This document shows positions 1 through 7,092 of a stretch of 21,130 nucleotides of DNA, piece by piece (the first letter of the stretch is position 1; each line of letters begins with the position of its first letter). The notes under the pieces are model-generated. The model was not told the origin of the DNA. It saw only the letters and a program-made list of their open reading frames with translations, and searched no databases. Source of the DNA: Parcubacteria group bacterium. Lineage in GTDB: Bacteria; Patescibacteriota; Minisyncoccia; UBA6257; JACRHW01. The translations under genes and the position numbers were made by a program. The stretch spans positions 1-21,130 of the forward strand of contig JACRHX010000047.1 in assembly GCA_016211955.1 (NCBI GenBank). Reading direction: 5' to 3'.

Positions 1-102
1 GGTTTCCTTTCCGCCAGGGGCGGATCAGCCTCCGGCTGAATGGTAGGCCTTCGATATACTCAGGCACTATCTATTTTTTTACTCAGTCTTGTGAGCTGAT
101 AC
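1..102. repeat. Perfect inverted copy of 19500-19601
   Basis: Positions 1-102 are the exact reverse complement of 19500-19601, with no mismatch over 102 bp. The match stops at 102, which is the outer end of the long palindromic element seen complete at 19500-19682. The rest of this copy should lie before the window start. It contains a CCGCCNNNNGGCGG-type hairpin and a degenerate form of the CTGAGNNNNTCGAAGG repeat. No gene is visible in 1-360; the whole stretch is repeats. Confidence 0.9.
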
Positions 103-228
103 ACCTGTTTTGCAGAAGACAGTACTGGGAACATTCACCGAACGGAATTGTTGACCGTTTTAGCGTGGTTCCGCCTCCGCCGGTTGGCGGGGATGGCGGA
201 GGCGGATAAAACGGTAAACACCTCGGAG

Positions 229-328
229 TCCCGTTAGAGGTCGCGAGGGCACGTCCCGTTAGAAATAAAAGCGCTACAAGCTTTCGCGATTTCTAACGGG
301 ACACGCAGCGCCTCTACCTCTAACGGGA
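229..328. mobile_element. TCCCGTTAGA palindromic element, composite (outer unit)
   Basis: A 100-bp palindromic element with terminal inverted repeats TCCCGTTAGAGGT and ACCTCTAACGGGA. Flanks are GGAG on the left and CGAG on the right, a 3 of 4 match to a target duplication. Its centre is interrupted by a second unit (254-301). Apart from the duplicated tetramer inside, it is nearly identical to the composite at 13041-13140. It has no coding capacity, so any mobility would need a transposase elsewhere. Confidence 0.8.
254..301. mobile_element. TCCCGTTAGA element nested in the loop of 229-328
   Basis: A 48-bp unit with ends TCCCGTTAGAAAT and ATTTCTAACGGGA, flanked by perfect direct repeats CACG (250-253 and 302-305). 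Removing the unit and one CACG restores an uninterrupted outer unit, like the reverse complement of 16882-16929. Inside, AAAGC pairs with GCTTT where other copies have GGGC and GCCC. Paired changes like these keep the stem intact. Confidence 0.85.
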
Positions 329-360
329 CGAGAATGAGTGAGGGAATGTTCCCTGTACTG

Positions 361-957
361 TCAAAACATTATATCCTCCTCGGCTCTTGCATACGAATGT
401 ATTTCTTTCGGCGTAAACCAGAGTTTTATCTCTTGTTCGGCCTCTGCTGTATTTCCTGAGGCGTGCACAATATTACGCACTCCCCTTTTTTGTGCATTCG
501 CAAGAAGTGGTGAATCTACCGAATAATCACCTCTCAGTGTTCCCATATCAGCTTGTGAAGGAAGGGTCCCTCCTGTGATTTTTCGTACCATCTCAACCGC
601 ATGAAGCCCCTGCACTACCATTTTAATAACAGGCCCTGATGCCATAAAGTCCACTATCCACTCGTGTACCATCTTTCCTATCTTTACAGCATCATCAGTC
701 CCCATCTCGTGGACAGGATCAAGATTATACTTTTGATACGTAGCAAGAGTTTTTTCTCCCATTGCGCGTAAATTTGCATCTGATGCAGAATAATGTTTTG
801 CAAGGTCTTTTTTAGACGCCTGAAACATCTGCATCGCTACAATCTTTAACCCACGCTGCTCAATACGTTTAATAATCTCGCCAACTAGCCCTCGTTTTAC
901 ACCATCAGGTTTTACAATTACGAGCGTTCTTTCCTCCTTCAATAGTAATTTTGCCAT
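361..957 (-). CDS. ndk: Nucleoside diphosphate kinase
   Basis: NDK moves the gamma-phosphate of ATP onto other nucleoside diphosphates through a phospho-histidine, balancing the cytosolic NTP and dNTP pools. The protein has 198 residues, against about 140-150 for typical bacterial NDK. KPDG is at 16-19, the SGPV segment near 107-110, and the catalytic histidine is His165 in RNIVHASGN. The extra length comes from an insertion at about residues 60-100 (GEKTLATY..GTDDAVKIGKMVHEW), before the SGPV block, as in many archaeal and CPR enzymes, plus a longer C-terminal tail. The ATG at 957 is the only reasonable start; no clear Shine-Dalgarno is seen. It lies downstream of aspS on the same strand, separated by the hairpin element 959-1094, and its own stop codon sits on hairpin 118-362. 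Function is secure. Confidence 0.97.
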   Translation of the reverse strand: MAKLLLKEERTLVIVKPDGVKRGLVGEIIKRIEQRGLKIVAMQMFQASKKDLAKHYSASDANLRAMGEKTLATYQKYNLDPVHEMGTDDAVKIGKMVHEWIVDFMASGPVIKMVVQGLHAVEMVRKITGGTLPSQADMGTLRGDYSVDSPLLANAQKRGVRNIVHASGNTAEAEQEIKLWFTPKEIHSYARAEEDIMF

Positions 958-958
958 A

Positions 959-1094
959 CCAGGTAGTAGAAATTCGACTTTTCGCCAAAAGCGAAACCGT
1001 CTTTTGTAAATTAATAATAATTATTTCTTTGCTAATAACTTTTAACTATGCTGAAAAATGAATCGAGCGCACCTGTCGAATTTTCACTACCTGG
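959..1094. repeat. Long-armed inverted repeat between aspS and ndk
   Basis: Arms at 959-978 and 1075-1094 are complementary at 18 of 20 positions. They enclose 96 bp that include a small TTTCGC/GCGAAA hairpin. The element begins just after the aspS stop (minus strand) and ends next to the ndk start. It could be the aspS terminator, enlarged, or an mRNA processing stem. No TCCCGTTAGA unit is inside. Confidence 0.65.
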
Positions 1095-1101
1095 CATATT
1101 T

Positions 1102-2502
1102 TTATTTTTTCTTTTTAGTTTTAATTTCTAATGAAAGCTCCTTGAGTTGGTCTTCCAAAACAGTAGACGGTGCATTCATCATCAAATCTCTTCCATCTCC
1201 CGTTTTTGGAAAAGCAATGACCTCTCTAATGTTTGGCTCATTATGAAGGAGCGTAACCAATCTATCAAGCCCCCAGGCGATACCCCCATGCGGTGGGACA
1301 CCATACGAAAACGCCTGCAACATGTGACCAAAATGGTTTTTAATTCGATCTTCGCTAAAACCCATAATTTTAAATACCGCTTCAAGCGCTTCTGGCTTGT
1401 GGTTCCTAATACTTCCGCCCCCAATTTCGAATCCATTTAATGCAATATCATATTGTGTAGTGAGAATCTCTGGAATATTTTTCCCAATAAGAAGATCAGT
1501 CATATATTCCAGTTTTGGAGCTGAAAAAGGATTGTGCGTGAACGTCCACCCACCATTATCTGTCTTTTCAAAAAACGGAAAATCAATTACCCAACAAAAT
1601 GCCAAAAGATTTGGATCGTCTTTATCTTTACGCATGTCTGGTCTATCCGTTCCATACTGCTCCATCGCGTCTTTGTAGGATATCCGTGGAAAGGGAGTCT
1701 CCTGAATTTTTTTGTGCGGAAAAAGAGTAGTAACAAGCCTGATAAGAAGTTCCTCGTTTAGTGACATTACATCCTCACGTTCTATAAAGCTCATCTCAAG
1801 ATCCAGCTGGGTAAACTCCGGCTGACGATCGCCACGCGTATCCTCATCACGAAAACATCGCGCAATTTGAAAATATCGTTCCATTCCTGCAACCATCAAA
1901 AGTTGCTTATACTGTTGAGGGGATTGTGGAAGCGCATAGAAATTTCCAGGATCAACGCGTGAAGGCACAAGATAATCACGCGCCCCCTCAGGTGTTGATT
2001 TACCCAAAATAGGAGTTTCAATTTCAACAAAATCTTGTTCCACTAAGAAATTTCTTATAAATGCGTTGATCTTTGAACGATTGCGCATATTGCGTTGAAG
2101 TCGATCGCGCCTAAGGTCGAGATAACGATACGTCATACGCACCTCTTCATTTACCTCCATACCGTCTGCGATAATCTCAAAAGGTGGTGTCTTAGCCTCT
2201 GCAAGTATCTCAAGCCCCTCAACAAGCACCTCATGACCTCCTGTAGGCAAGTCACGATTCACCATCTTATCTGGACGCTTATTCACCTGTCCCTTAATCC
2301 TAATCACCCATTCTGGGCGTAACTTGCTAGCAGACTCAAAAAGCTCTTTATTCCCACCAAGAAAAACAAGCTGGGCGATACCTGTCGCATCACGCAAATC
2401 AATAAAAATAATTTTTCCATGATCCCTACGAATAGAAACCCACCCAGAAAGCTCAACACTCCCCGTTTCCTTAGTAATAATATCTTTTATCCAAATTCTC
2501 AT
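1102..2502 (-). CDS. aspS: Aspartyl-tRNA synthetase lacking the GAD insertion domain
   Basis: AspRS attaches aspartate to tRNA(Asp), and in non-discriminating forms also to tRNA(Asn). The protein has 466 residues, against about 580-600 for typical bacterial AspRS. An N-terminal OB-fold anticodon-binding domain covers about 1-105. The class II catalytic core follows, with motif 2 FRDEDTRGDRQPEFTQ and motif 3 GIAWGLDRL, both bacterial in type. The sequence runs from YGTDRPDMR straight to FCWVIDFPFFE. In bacterial enzymes these two blocks are separated by the roughly 100-residue GAD domain, so that domain is absent. There is no frameshift and the reading frame is intact, so this is a clean deletion. 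His28 (RRDHG) sits where non-discriminating enzymes have been reported to carry His, so mischarging for a GatCAB route is possible but unproven. The C-terminus is lysine-rich (KTKKKK). ndk lies downstream on the same strand. Confidence 0.95.
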   Translation of the reverse strand: MRIWIKDIITKETGSVELSGWVSIRRDHGKIIFIDLRDATGIAQLVFLGGNKELFESASKLRPEWVIRIKGQVNKRPDKMVNRDLPTGGHEVLVEGLEILAEAKTPPFEIIADGMEVNEEVRMTYRYLDLRRDRLQRNMRNRSKINAFIRNFLVEQDFVEIETPILGKSTPEGARDYLVPSRVDPGNFYALPQSPQQYKQLLMVAGMERYFQIARCFRDEDTRGDRQPEFTQLDLEMSFIEREDVMSLNEELLIRLVTTLFPHKKIQETPFPRISYKDAMEQYGTDRPDMRKDKDDPNLLAFCWVIDFPFFEKTDNGGWTFTHNPFSAPKLEYMTDLLIGKNIPEILTTQYDIALNGFEIGGGSIRNHKPEALEAVFKIMGFSEDRIKNHFGHMLQAFSYGVPPHGGIAWGLDRLVTLLHNEPNIREVIAFPKTGDGRDLMMNAPSTVLEDQLKELSLEIKTKKKK

Positions 2503-2875
2503 ATTTGTGTGTCTTAACTATAAAATATCGTACCCAAAAAAGCAAAATACTCCTGTCATTCCCGCGTAGGCGGGAATCTAGTCATCGTGTCATCACGAGC
2601 TTGTCAAGGGTGCACCATATATTCAAAACACTATGCGGTCACACAGTGTTTTAAAAAATGACCAATATTCGAAAACACGGATAGTATGATATCTCATACC
2701 ACCCAATACCTCTCACTATCTTTGTGCATTATCAAATCCCTGACGATCGTCGTATTTTTGATAATGAGTGATTAAAATTTCAAAATTTGGTAGTAAGTAT
2801 CTAGCTCACTGAAAACAAAAAAACCGCCTTCGTTCGTCACGGCAAACTACGGCGAGGCAAAAGGAGGAAATACCA
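2503..2875. other. Intergenic stretch with palindromes, no gene
   Basis: Between the divergent aspS and the 2876 gene I see three palindromes and no convincing ORF. 2555-2580 is a GTCATTCCCGCG..CGGGAATC repeat shared with 3394, 7853 and 12101. 2625-2652 is an AAAACACT/AGTGTTTT hairpin. 2684-2699 is GTATGA-TATC-TCATAC, which resembles the centre of the palindrome at 12211-12248. The promoters of aspS and of the 2876 gene must lie here, but I cannot place a good -35/-10 pair. Confidence 0.6.
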
Positions 2876-3370
2876 ATGCAGATTAGCAAAAACAGTTTGC
2901 ACTATCGATGGATGAAGTGGGTGTACGGCTGGTATTCACTCAATCCTGTACCAAACAATCTGTGTAGTTATTTCTGGAAACTTCTCTTTAGTCCAGTTCC
3001 GTGTTTCTTCACCATGCTTATCTGTATCTTTTCAACAGCCCTCTCTCTCATGCTTGCCCTATTCTGGTGGATTGCAGGATTTAAGCCAAACTTTTATTTT
3101 GCAAACCTAAAGAATTCGCATCGTTATGGAGACCCCACAACGACCTTTTCTTGCGAAAACCATAAGGAAGATCTTTATGGAAAGAATATGGGAACGAAGT
3201 CTCTTGTGGCGCCGTGGGAGGTTCTTCTGGTGCTTGGCGGAATTATTCTCATGGTCACGTCGATCAAACTATCACTGATTATTCTTGGAATTGGCGTCTG
3301 TCTCTGGCTTCTTGTTCTTCTTGCGATGCGCGGAGGAAAACTCGTAGGACCATTCTTCCATGTAGACTAA
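2876..3370 (+). CDS. Small membrane protein of unknown function
   Basis: I do not recognise a family. The 164-residue protein has a hydrophilic, aromatic-rich N-terminus (about 1-35) and a long hydrophobic stretch at about 36-68, rich in Phe, Leu and Trp, with a Cys-Phe-Phe-Thr-Met core. A polar soluble segment follows (about 70-112), then two closely spaced transmembrane segments (about 113-128 and 130-150) separated by a short polar turn. It is probably an inner-membrane protein with 3-4 helices. The start is set by a strong Shine-Dalgarno AAGGAGG at 2861-2867, nine bases before the ATG. The leader holds a GCCT..AGGC stem just upstream. A terminator lies at 3435-3454. Strong-SD small genes of this kind recur in the window (16995, 17729, 20049, 20282) and look like a separate class from the housekeeping genes. 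Confidence 0.8.
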   Translation: MQISKNSLHYRWMKWVYGWYSLNPVPNNLCSYFWKLLFSPVPCFFTMLICIFSTALSLMLALFWWIAGFKPNFYFANLKNSHRYGDPTTTFSCENHKEDLYGKNMGTKSLVAPWEVLLVLGGIILMVTSIKLSLIILGIGVCLWLLVLLAMRGGKLVGPFFHVD

Positions 3371-3393
3371 GCAAAAAAGAAACGCATAGTGGC

Positions 3394-3420
3394 TGGATTC
3401 CTGCCCGCGCGGGAATGACA
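3394..3420. repeat. ATTCCCGCGCGGGAAT-type palindromic repeat
   Basis: A single copy of the GGATTC..CCCGCGCGGGAATGAC repeat also seen at 2555-2580, 7853-7921 and 12101-12170. The ATTCCCN8GGGAAT core resembles the repeat called dRS3 in Neisseria. That likeness is in form only; I make no claim about mechanism. Confidence 0.8.
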
Positions 3421-3434
3421 GAGAGAAAAAAACA

Positions 3435-3454
3435 AAGCCCGCAATTGCGGGTTT
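3435..3454 (+). terminator. Intrinsic terminator after the 2876 gene
   Basis: The perfect stem CCCGC-AATT-GCGGG is followed by TTTTT on the plus strand. A run of A before it gives T's on the minus strand too, so it can also stop the minus transcript coming from 3475. It lies between two convergent genes. Confidence 0.85.
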
Positions 3455-3474
3455 TTAATTTACTCGTTTCTAAA

Positions 3475-4326
3475 TCACTGTGCGTCAACTGCAATTTTTC
3501 CTCCTGGCGTTATGGTGACCATCGCTCGCTCCTGATCTGTTCTAAACAGCTGTTCGGTGTGAGCAATTAGAATATTTAAAATTTCTTTTTTGGGATGCCC
3601 ATAATTATTCTTCCCCACCTCAATGACGCTTACTTTTGGTTTAATCATGCCCATAAGCTCTTCATCAAGACCTGTTTTTGACCCATGGTGAGGAACCTTT
3701 AAAATATCTACCGCGAGAAACTCCTGGGGAATGCGTTTTAATATCTCTTTTGGTACATCAGCGGTAAAAAGAAAAGATTTTCCCGCAAACTCTACACGCG
3801 CCACAATGCCCGAATCGTTTTTATCCTTTGCATTTTTTACCTCTGCATCGTTCTTTGGACTCAACACAAGCATGTGCATCCAAGAAATATCAAGCGTGAC
3901 TCCCGTATGCAACACAACAGGATTCAAACCTTGTTCACGCAATGTCTTTTTGAACACCCCGAATGTCTGCGTATCATTTTCATCTCCATTTCCAAAAACA
4001 TAGCCAACACGATACGTTCTTAAAACATCAATAAACCCTGCAAAGTGATCACTTTGTGGATGTGTTACCAAAATCGCATCGATACGCCTCGCCCATGGAG
4101 GCAAGACATTTCCCAATTCGCTCGCGGTTCGTTTGCCTGGGCCCCCATCAATAAGAAAACGTTTACCATCTGGTGTAACAAGAAGCGTAGCATCTCCCTG
4201 TCCAACAGAAAGAAAATATACCCTTAGATCCGGAGAAAAATAGAAAGAAATGATTGAAACGTAAAGCCAAACATCAAAAACAAGGACTAAAAAAAGAATA
4301 CCAAAGAGGTGTTTGTCATCTTTCAT
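3475..4326 (-). CDS. Membrane-anchored ComEC/Rec2-type metallo-beta-lactamase-fold hydrolase
   Basis: This matches the C-terminal metallo-beta-lactamase domain of the competence protein ComEC, here as a separate protein with one N-terminal membrane anchor (LFGILFLVLVFDVWLYVSI). The domain starts with VYFLSVGQGDATLL. The metal-site motif THPQSDHFAG follows, then a DSGIVAR segment, FTADV and KVPHHGSKTG, all typical of ComEC and other competence-type MBL proteins. Known or proposed roles are cutting of DNA at the cell surface or of cyclic or poly-phosphodiesters; the substrate here is unknown. No ComEC channel domain is encoded in the window. I prefer the ATG at 4326. The longer start at 4365 would begin inside the repeat element 4336-4497. 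Neither start has a good Shine-Dalgarno. It lies downstream of secA on the same strand, with the hairpin element between them. Confidence 0.85.
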   Translation of the reverse strand: MKDDKHLFGILFLVLVFDVWLYVSIISFYFSPDLRVYFLSVGQGDATLLVTPDGKRFLIDGGPGKRTASELGNVLPPWARRIDAILVTHPQSDHFAGFIDVLRTYRVGYVFGNGDENDTQTFGVFKKTLREQGLNPVVLHTGVTLDISWMHMLVLSPKNDAEVKNAKDKNDSGIVARVEFAGKSFLFTADVPKEILKRIPQEFLAVDILKVPHHGSKTGLDEELMGMIKPKVSVIEVGKNNYGHPKKEILNILIAHTEQLFRTDQERAMVTITPGGKIAVDAQ

Positions 4327-4335
4327 AGAATTACT

Positions 4336-4497
4336 ATAAATTACAAAACATCTCTTTCGAACCATTCCGCAGGCGCGGAGCCGGAGTGTTGAGAACCCCG
4401 AATCACAATGAGTTGGGTTGACAACGAAGCGTCTGCGGATGAGTGAGGATACCGCTGGGTATCCGAACGTGTGAAAAAGAGATGTTTTGTAATTTAT
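4336..4497. repeat. Long-armed palindromic element after secA, copy A
   Basis: Arms at 4336-4357 and 4476-4497 are perfectly complementary over 22 bp. The right arm ends two bases from the secA stop codon. The interior (CGAACCATTCCGCAGGCGCG, a GTTGAG..GACAAC stem, an ATACCGCTGGGTAT stem-loop) is homologous to the interior of 14632-14755. The outer arm sequences of the two copies are not homologous, although each pairs with itself. It could be a structured RNA or a mobile palindrome inserted in the loop of the secA terminator. Confidence 0.8.
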
Positions 4498-4499
4498 AA

Positions 4500-6989
4500 C
4501 TATTCGCTTTCAACGACGGCCCTAAAGTACAATAAACAGCTACGTTTCCATGAAACAAAGAGATCCTTAAACAAACGGTGAGATTCATTCTTGAACTCCA
4601 CAATAGGATCATGTTGGCCATAGGCACGAAGCTGTACCGACTCTCTCAATTCATCAAGCACGTCGAGCTGATCCATCCAAAGTTGATCAAGCGCGGTGAG
4701 AAGAAGTGATTTTAAAAATACTGGTTTTTTGTCTTCAATGCGATGAGTAATAAACGCCTCTTCTATCTTTCGAGAAAATAATGATTGCAGTGCCTTACGA
4801 GATTCTTCGTCCTCTCTCCCTACATGATCCTCAATACATTTTTCAATTTCCTTAAGAACAGACTCTGCATTATCAATGATACGGTTCGAAGCACACATTT
4901 TTACAAATTCTTCAAAGTTCCATTCTGATAAGGGTCCCGCAGTCTCAACCCGCACGAACTCCTTCATGGCGTCCATCAGAGTATCTTCAAATTCAGGAGC
5001 AACAAAATCATTAGCCATTCGCAATATGTCATCTCGCTTTTTATATACTGCGTAACGTTGTTTATTTAATACATCATCATATTCAAGTGTTCGTTTTCGC
5101 GCATCAAAATGAAACCCTTCTACCTTTGACTGGGCAGCTTCGATCATGCGTGTTACAAGCGGTGATTCGATAGGCATCGATTCAGGCACATTCATGCGCT
5201 GCATCATCTCTTTGAGTTTTTCACCCCCAAAGATTTTTACTAAGTCATCATCAAGTGAGATAAAAAATCTACTTTCCCCATGGTCTCCCTGTCTTCCACT
5301 ACGTCCCCTTAATTGATTATCAATGCGTCGCGATTCATGCTTCTCTGTTCCAATAACATACAACCCCCCCAACTGTTTTATTTTTTCCATATCTTCAGGA
5401 ACGGGTGGATTGCCTCCAAGGATAACATCAACACCACGTCCTGCCATATTAGTCGCAACAGTAACCCCCTTATATTTCCCTGCCTGAGCAATAACGCCAC
5501 CTTCTTTTTCGTGTTGTTTTGCGTTGAGTACCTGGTGGTGAACTCCTTCATGGTGCAAAAGCGTAGAAACAATTTCATTATTCTCAATCGAAGTAGTTCC
5601 TACAAGCACAGGTTGTCCTAGTTCATTTCTTTTTTTGATTTCTTCAATTACTGCAACCCACTTTGCATTTTTAGTTTGAAAAATAAAATCAGGCTTATCC
5701 TTGCGCACCATAGGACGATTGGTGGGGATTTCTATAACATCGAGGCCATAGACTTTATGAAACTCCTCAGCACTTGTCTTTGCAGTTCCCGTCATGCCAG
5801 AGAGCGTTGTATAGAGTCTAAAATAATTTTGAATGGTTACTGAGGCAAGCGTCCTCGATTCTTTTTTAATAGCGACACGCTCCTTCGCCTCAATTGCTTG
5901 GTGTAGTCCACCACTATAACGCCTACCGAGAAGCATTCTCCCCGTAAACTCATCAACAATGATAATTTCGCCATCTTTCACGACATATTCTTTATCCTTA
6001 TGATAAAGTGCCTGTGCCTTCAAGGAACTCTCGAGATAATGAAGATAACGAAATCCCGCAGGGTCATAGGCGTTCGGGAGACGTAACATGCTTTCAATTT
6101 TCGTAATCCCCTCTTCGGTAAACGTGGCCGAATGAAGCTTTCTATCCACAAGATAATCTTCATTTTCTTTGAGACGTTTTACCACCTGTGCCATCTCACG
6201 ATACAAGTCACTCGACTCCTCCTGTGATGCGGAAATAATAAGCGGGGTTCGTGCTTCATCAATGAGAATGCTATCTATTTCATCAACAATCGCAAAGTGA
6301 TGCCCACGCTGCACTTTTTGATCCAAGGTATGCACAAGATTATCGCGAAGATAATCAAATCCAAATTCAGTATTGGTGCCATACACAATATCCGCCTCGT
6401 ACGCTTCTTTGCGTGAAATAGGTTTAAGAAAGTTCTCTACAACACGAAAACCGCCCTCTTTATCTCGTGTGGTATCTAATTCCCTCTTTTTCTCCTCAAC
6501 AAGATGAGTTGGATCATAGAAGAAACTTCCTTCAGAGGTAATGCAACTCGTAGTAAGTCCTAAAAAATAATAAATTTGCCCCATCCACACAGCATCACGT
6601 TTTGCGAGATAATCATTTACCGTCACCACGTGGACTGATTGTTTAAGCGCATGGGTATAGGCAGGAAGTGTTGCAACAAGCGTCTTGCCCTCTCCTGTTG
6701 CCATCTGCGCAATATCACCTTCATAAAGCACCATACCTCCAATAAGTTGAACATCGTAGTGACGTTGCTTAAGTGTTCTCCGCGCAGCCTCGCGCACAAG
6801 AGCAAATCCTCGAATCATACGTTCATCAGATCCCACAACATCCCTTAAAACATGAGAAAGTTCACGCAACTCTTCATCGGTTTTATTTTTTAATGCTTCT
6901 TCTTGCGCATTAATTTCAACTACTTTTTTCCGATAAGCCTTAAGTATGCGTCCCTCACCAAATAGTTGTGTGAAAATTTTTTGTAACAT
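4500..6989 (-). CDS. secA: Preprotein translocase ATPase SecA
   Basis: SecA is the cytosolic motor that pushes unfolded secretory proteins through SecYEG. The protein has 829 residues. Walker A MATGEGKT lies at about 96-103 and the DEAD-type Walker B DEIDSILIDEARTP near 218. The preprotein-binding segment, HSD/HWD and the second RecA-like domain (GTTSIENNE, TNMAGRGVDVILGG, RIDNQLRGRSGRQGD) follow in order. Compared with E. coli there is an insertion of about 40 residues between LGLT and REAY-like EADIVYGTNTEFGF (FFYDPTHLVEEKKRELDTT and following), of a kind I recall from CPR SecA proteins. The C-terminal SecB/zinc-binding tail is missing and the protein ends in VVESE. The ATG at 6989 is a natural start; no strong SD is seen. 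The stop codon is next to repeat 4336-4497. Upstream is the divergent speD promoter. Confidence 0.97.
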   Translation of the reverse strand: MLQKIFTQLFGEGRILKAYRKKVVEINAQEEALKNKTDEELRELSHVLRDVVGSDERMIRGFALVREAARRTLKQRHYDVQLIGGMVLYEGDIAQMATGEGKTLVATLPAYTHALKQSVHVVTVNDYLAKRDAVWMGQIYYFLGLTTSCITSEGSFFYDPTHLVEEKKRELDTTRDKEGGFRVVENFLKPISRKEAYEADIVYGTNTEFGFDYLRDNLVHTLDQKVQRGHHFAIVDEIDSILIDEARTPLIISASQEESSDLYREMAQVVKRLKENEDYLVDRKLHSATFTEEGITKIESMLRLPNAYDPAGFRYLHYLESSLKAQALYHKDKEYVVKDGEIIIVDEFTGRMLLGRRYSGGLHQAIEAKERVAIKKESRTLASVTIQNYFRLYTTLSGMTGTAKTSAEEFHKVYGLDVIEIPTNRPMVRKDKPDFIFQTKNAKWVAVIEEIKKRNELGQPVLVGTTSIENNEIVSTLLHHEGVHHQVLNAKQHEKEGGVIAQAGKYKGVTVATNMAGRGVDVILGGNPPVPEDMEKIKQLGGLYVIGTEKHESRRIDNQLRGRSGRQGDHGESRFFISLDDDLVKIFGGEKLKEMMQRMNVPESMPIESPLVTRMIEAAQSKVEGFHFDARKRTLEYDDVLNKQRYAVYKKRDDILRMANDFVAPEFEDTLMDAMKEFVRVETAGPLSEWNFEEFVKMCASNRIIDNAESVLKEIEKCIEDHVGREDEESRKALQSLFSRKIEEAFITHRIEDKKPVFLKSLLLTALDQLWMDQLDVLDELRESVQLRAYGQHDPIVEFKNESHRLFKDLFVSWKRSCLLYFRAVVESE

Positions 6990-6990
6990 C

Positions 6991-7020
6991 TTGACAAATT
7001 GGATAAAAAAGGTATATAAT
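6991..7020 (+). promoter_or_regulatory. Consensus sigma-70 promoter for speD
   Basis: TTGACA at 6991-6996 and TATAAT at 7015-7020, with an 18-bp spacer. Both hexamers match the consensus exactly, making this the strongest promoter-like site in the window. It begins two bases upstream of the secA start codon on the other strand and points into speD, giving a leader of about 65 nt. Confidence 0.9.
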
Positions 7021-7049
7021 TATATCCTTGGTACATTATTAGTAACGCG

Positions 7050-7074
7050 ACAAACGTGTAGACATTACGTTTGT
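7050..7074 (+). promoter_or_regulatory. Hairpin in the speD mRNA leader
   Basis: ACAAACGT (7050-7057) and ACGTTTGT (7067-7074) form a perfect 8-bp stem with a 9-nt loop. It lies 18 nt before the speD start codon, where no Shine-Dalgarno is seen. It could shape translation initiation or stabilise the leader; its role is unknown. Confidence 0.55.
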
Positions 7075-7092
7075 AGCACCCGGTGTAACTGT

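Larger units (their letters stand above)
118..362. repeat. Nested hairpins directly after the ndk stop codon
   Basis: Arms at 118-136 and 344-362 are complementary at 18 of 19 positions, and the right arm overlaps the ndk stop codon by two bases. In minus-strand RNA this forms a hairpin starting at the stop. Its large loop holds further palindromes. ACCGTTTT (154-161) pairs with AAAACGGT (208-215) and encloses CCGCCTCCGCC (171-181), which pairs with GGCGGAGGCGG (195-205). The mobile palindrome 229-328 follows. The likely origin is an ndk terminator hairpin whose loop has collected insertions. Confidence 0.75.

Noticed and set aside
229..328. CRISPR-like repeat array
   Set aside because: Repeats are inverted, not direct, and there is no regular spacer series or cas gene.
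2876..3570. Extension or overlap of the 2876 gene by the ORF 3214-3570
   Set aside because: The 118-codon frame runs through the palindrome at 3394 and the terminator at 3435; the SD-led 164-residue frame is the real gene.
4326..4365. Longer N-terminus (MVRKRCFVIYSNS) for the ComEC-type protein
   Set aside because: It would start inside the repeat element 4336-4497 and adds nothing that the family needs. No SD at either start, so the choice is not certain.
4355..4372. tRNA T-arm-like TTCGAACC in the palindromic elements
   Set aside because: No acceptor stem, D-arm or anticodon arm can be built around it at 4358 or 14631.
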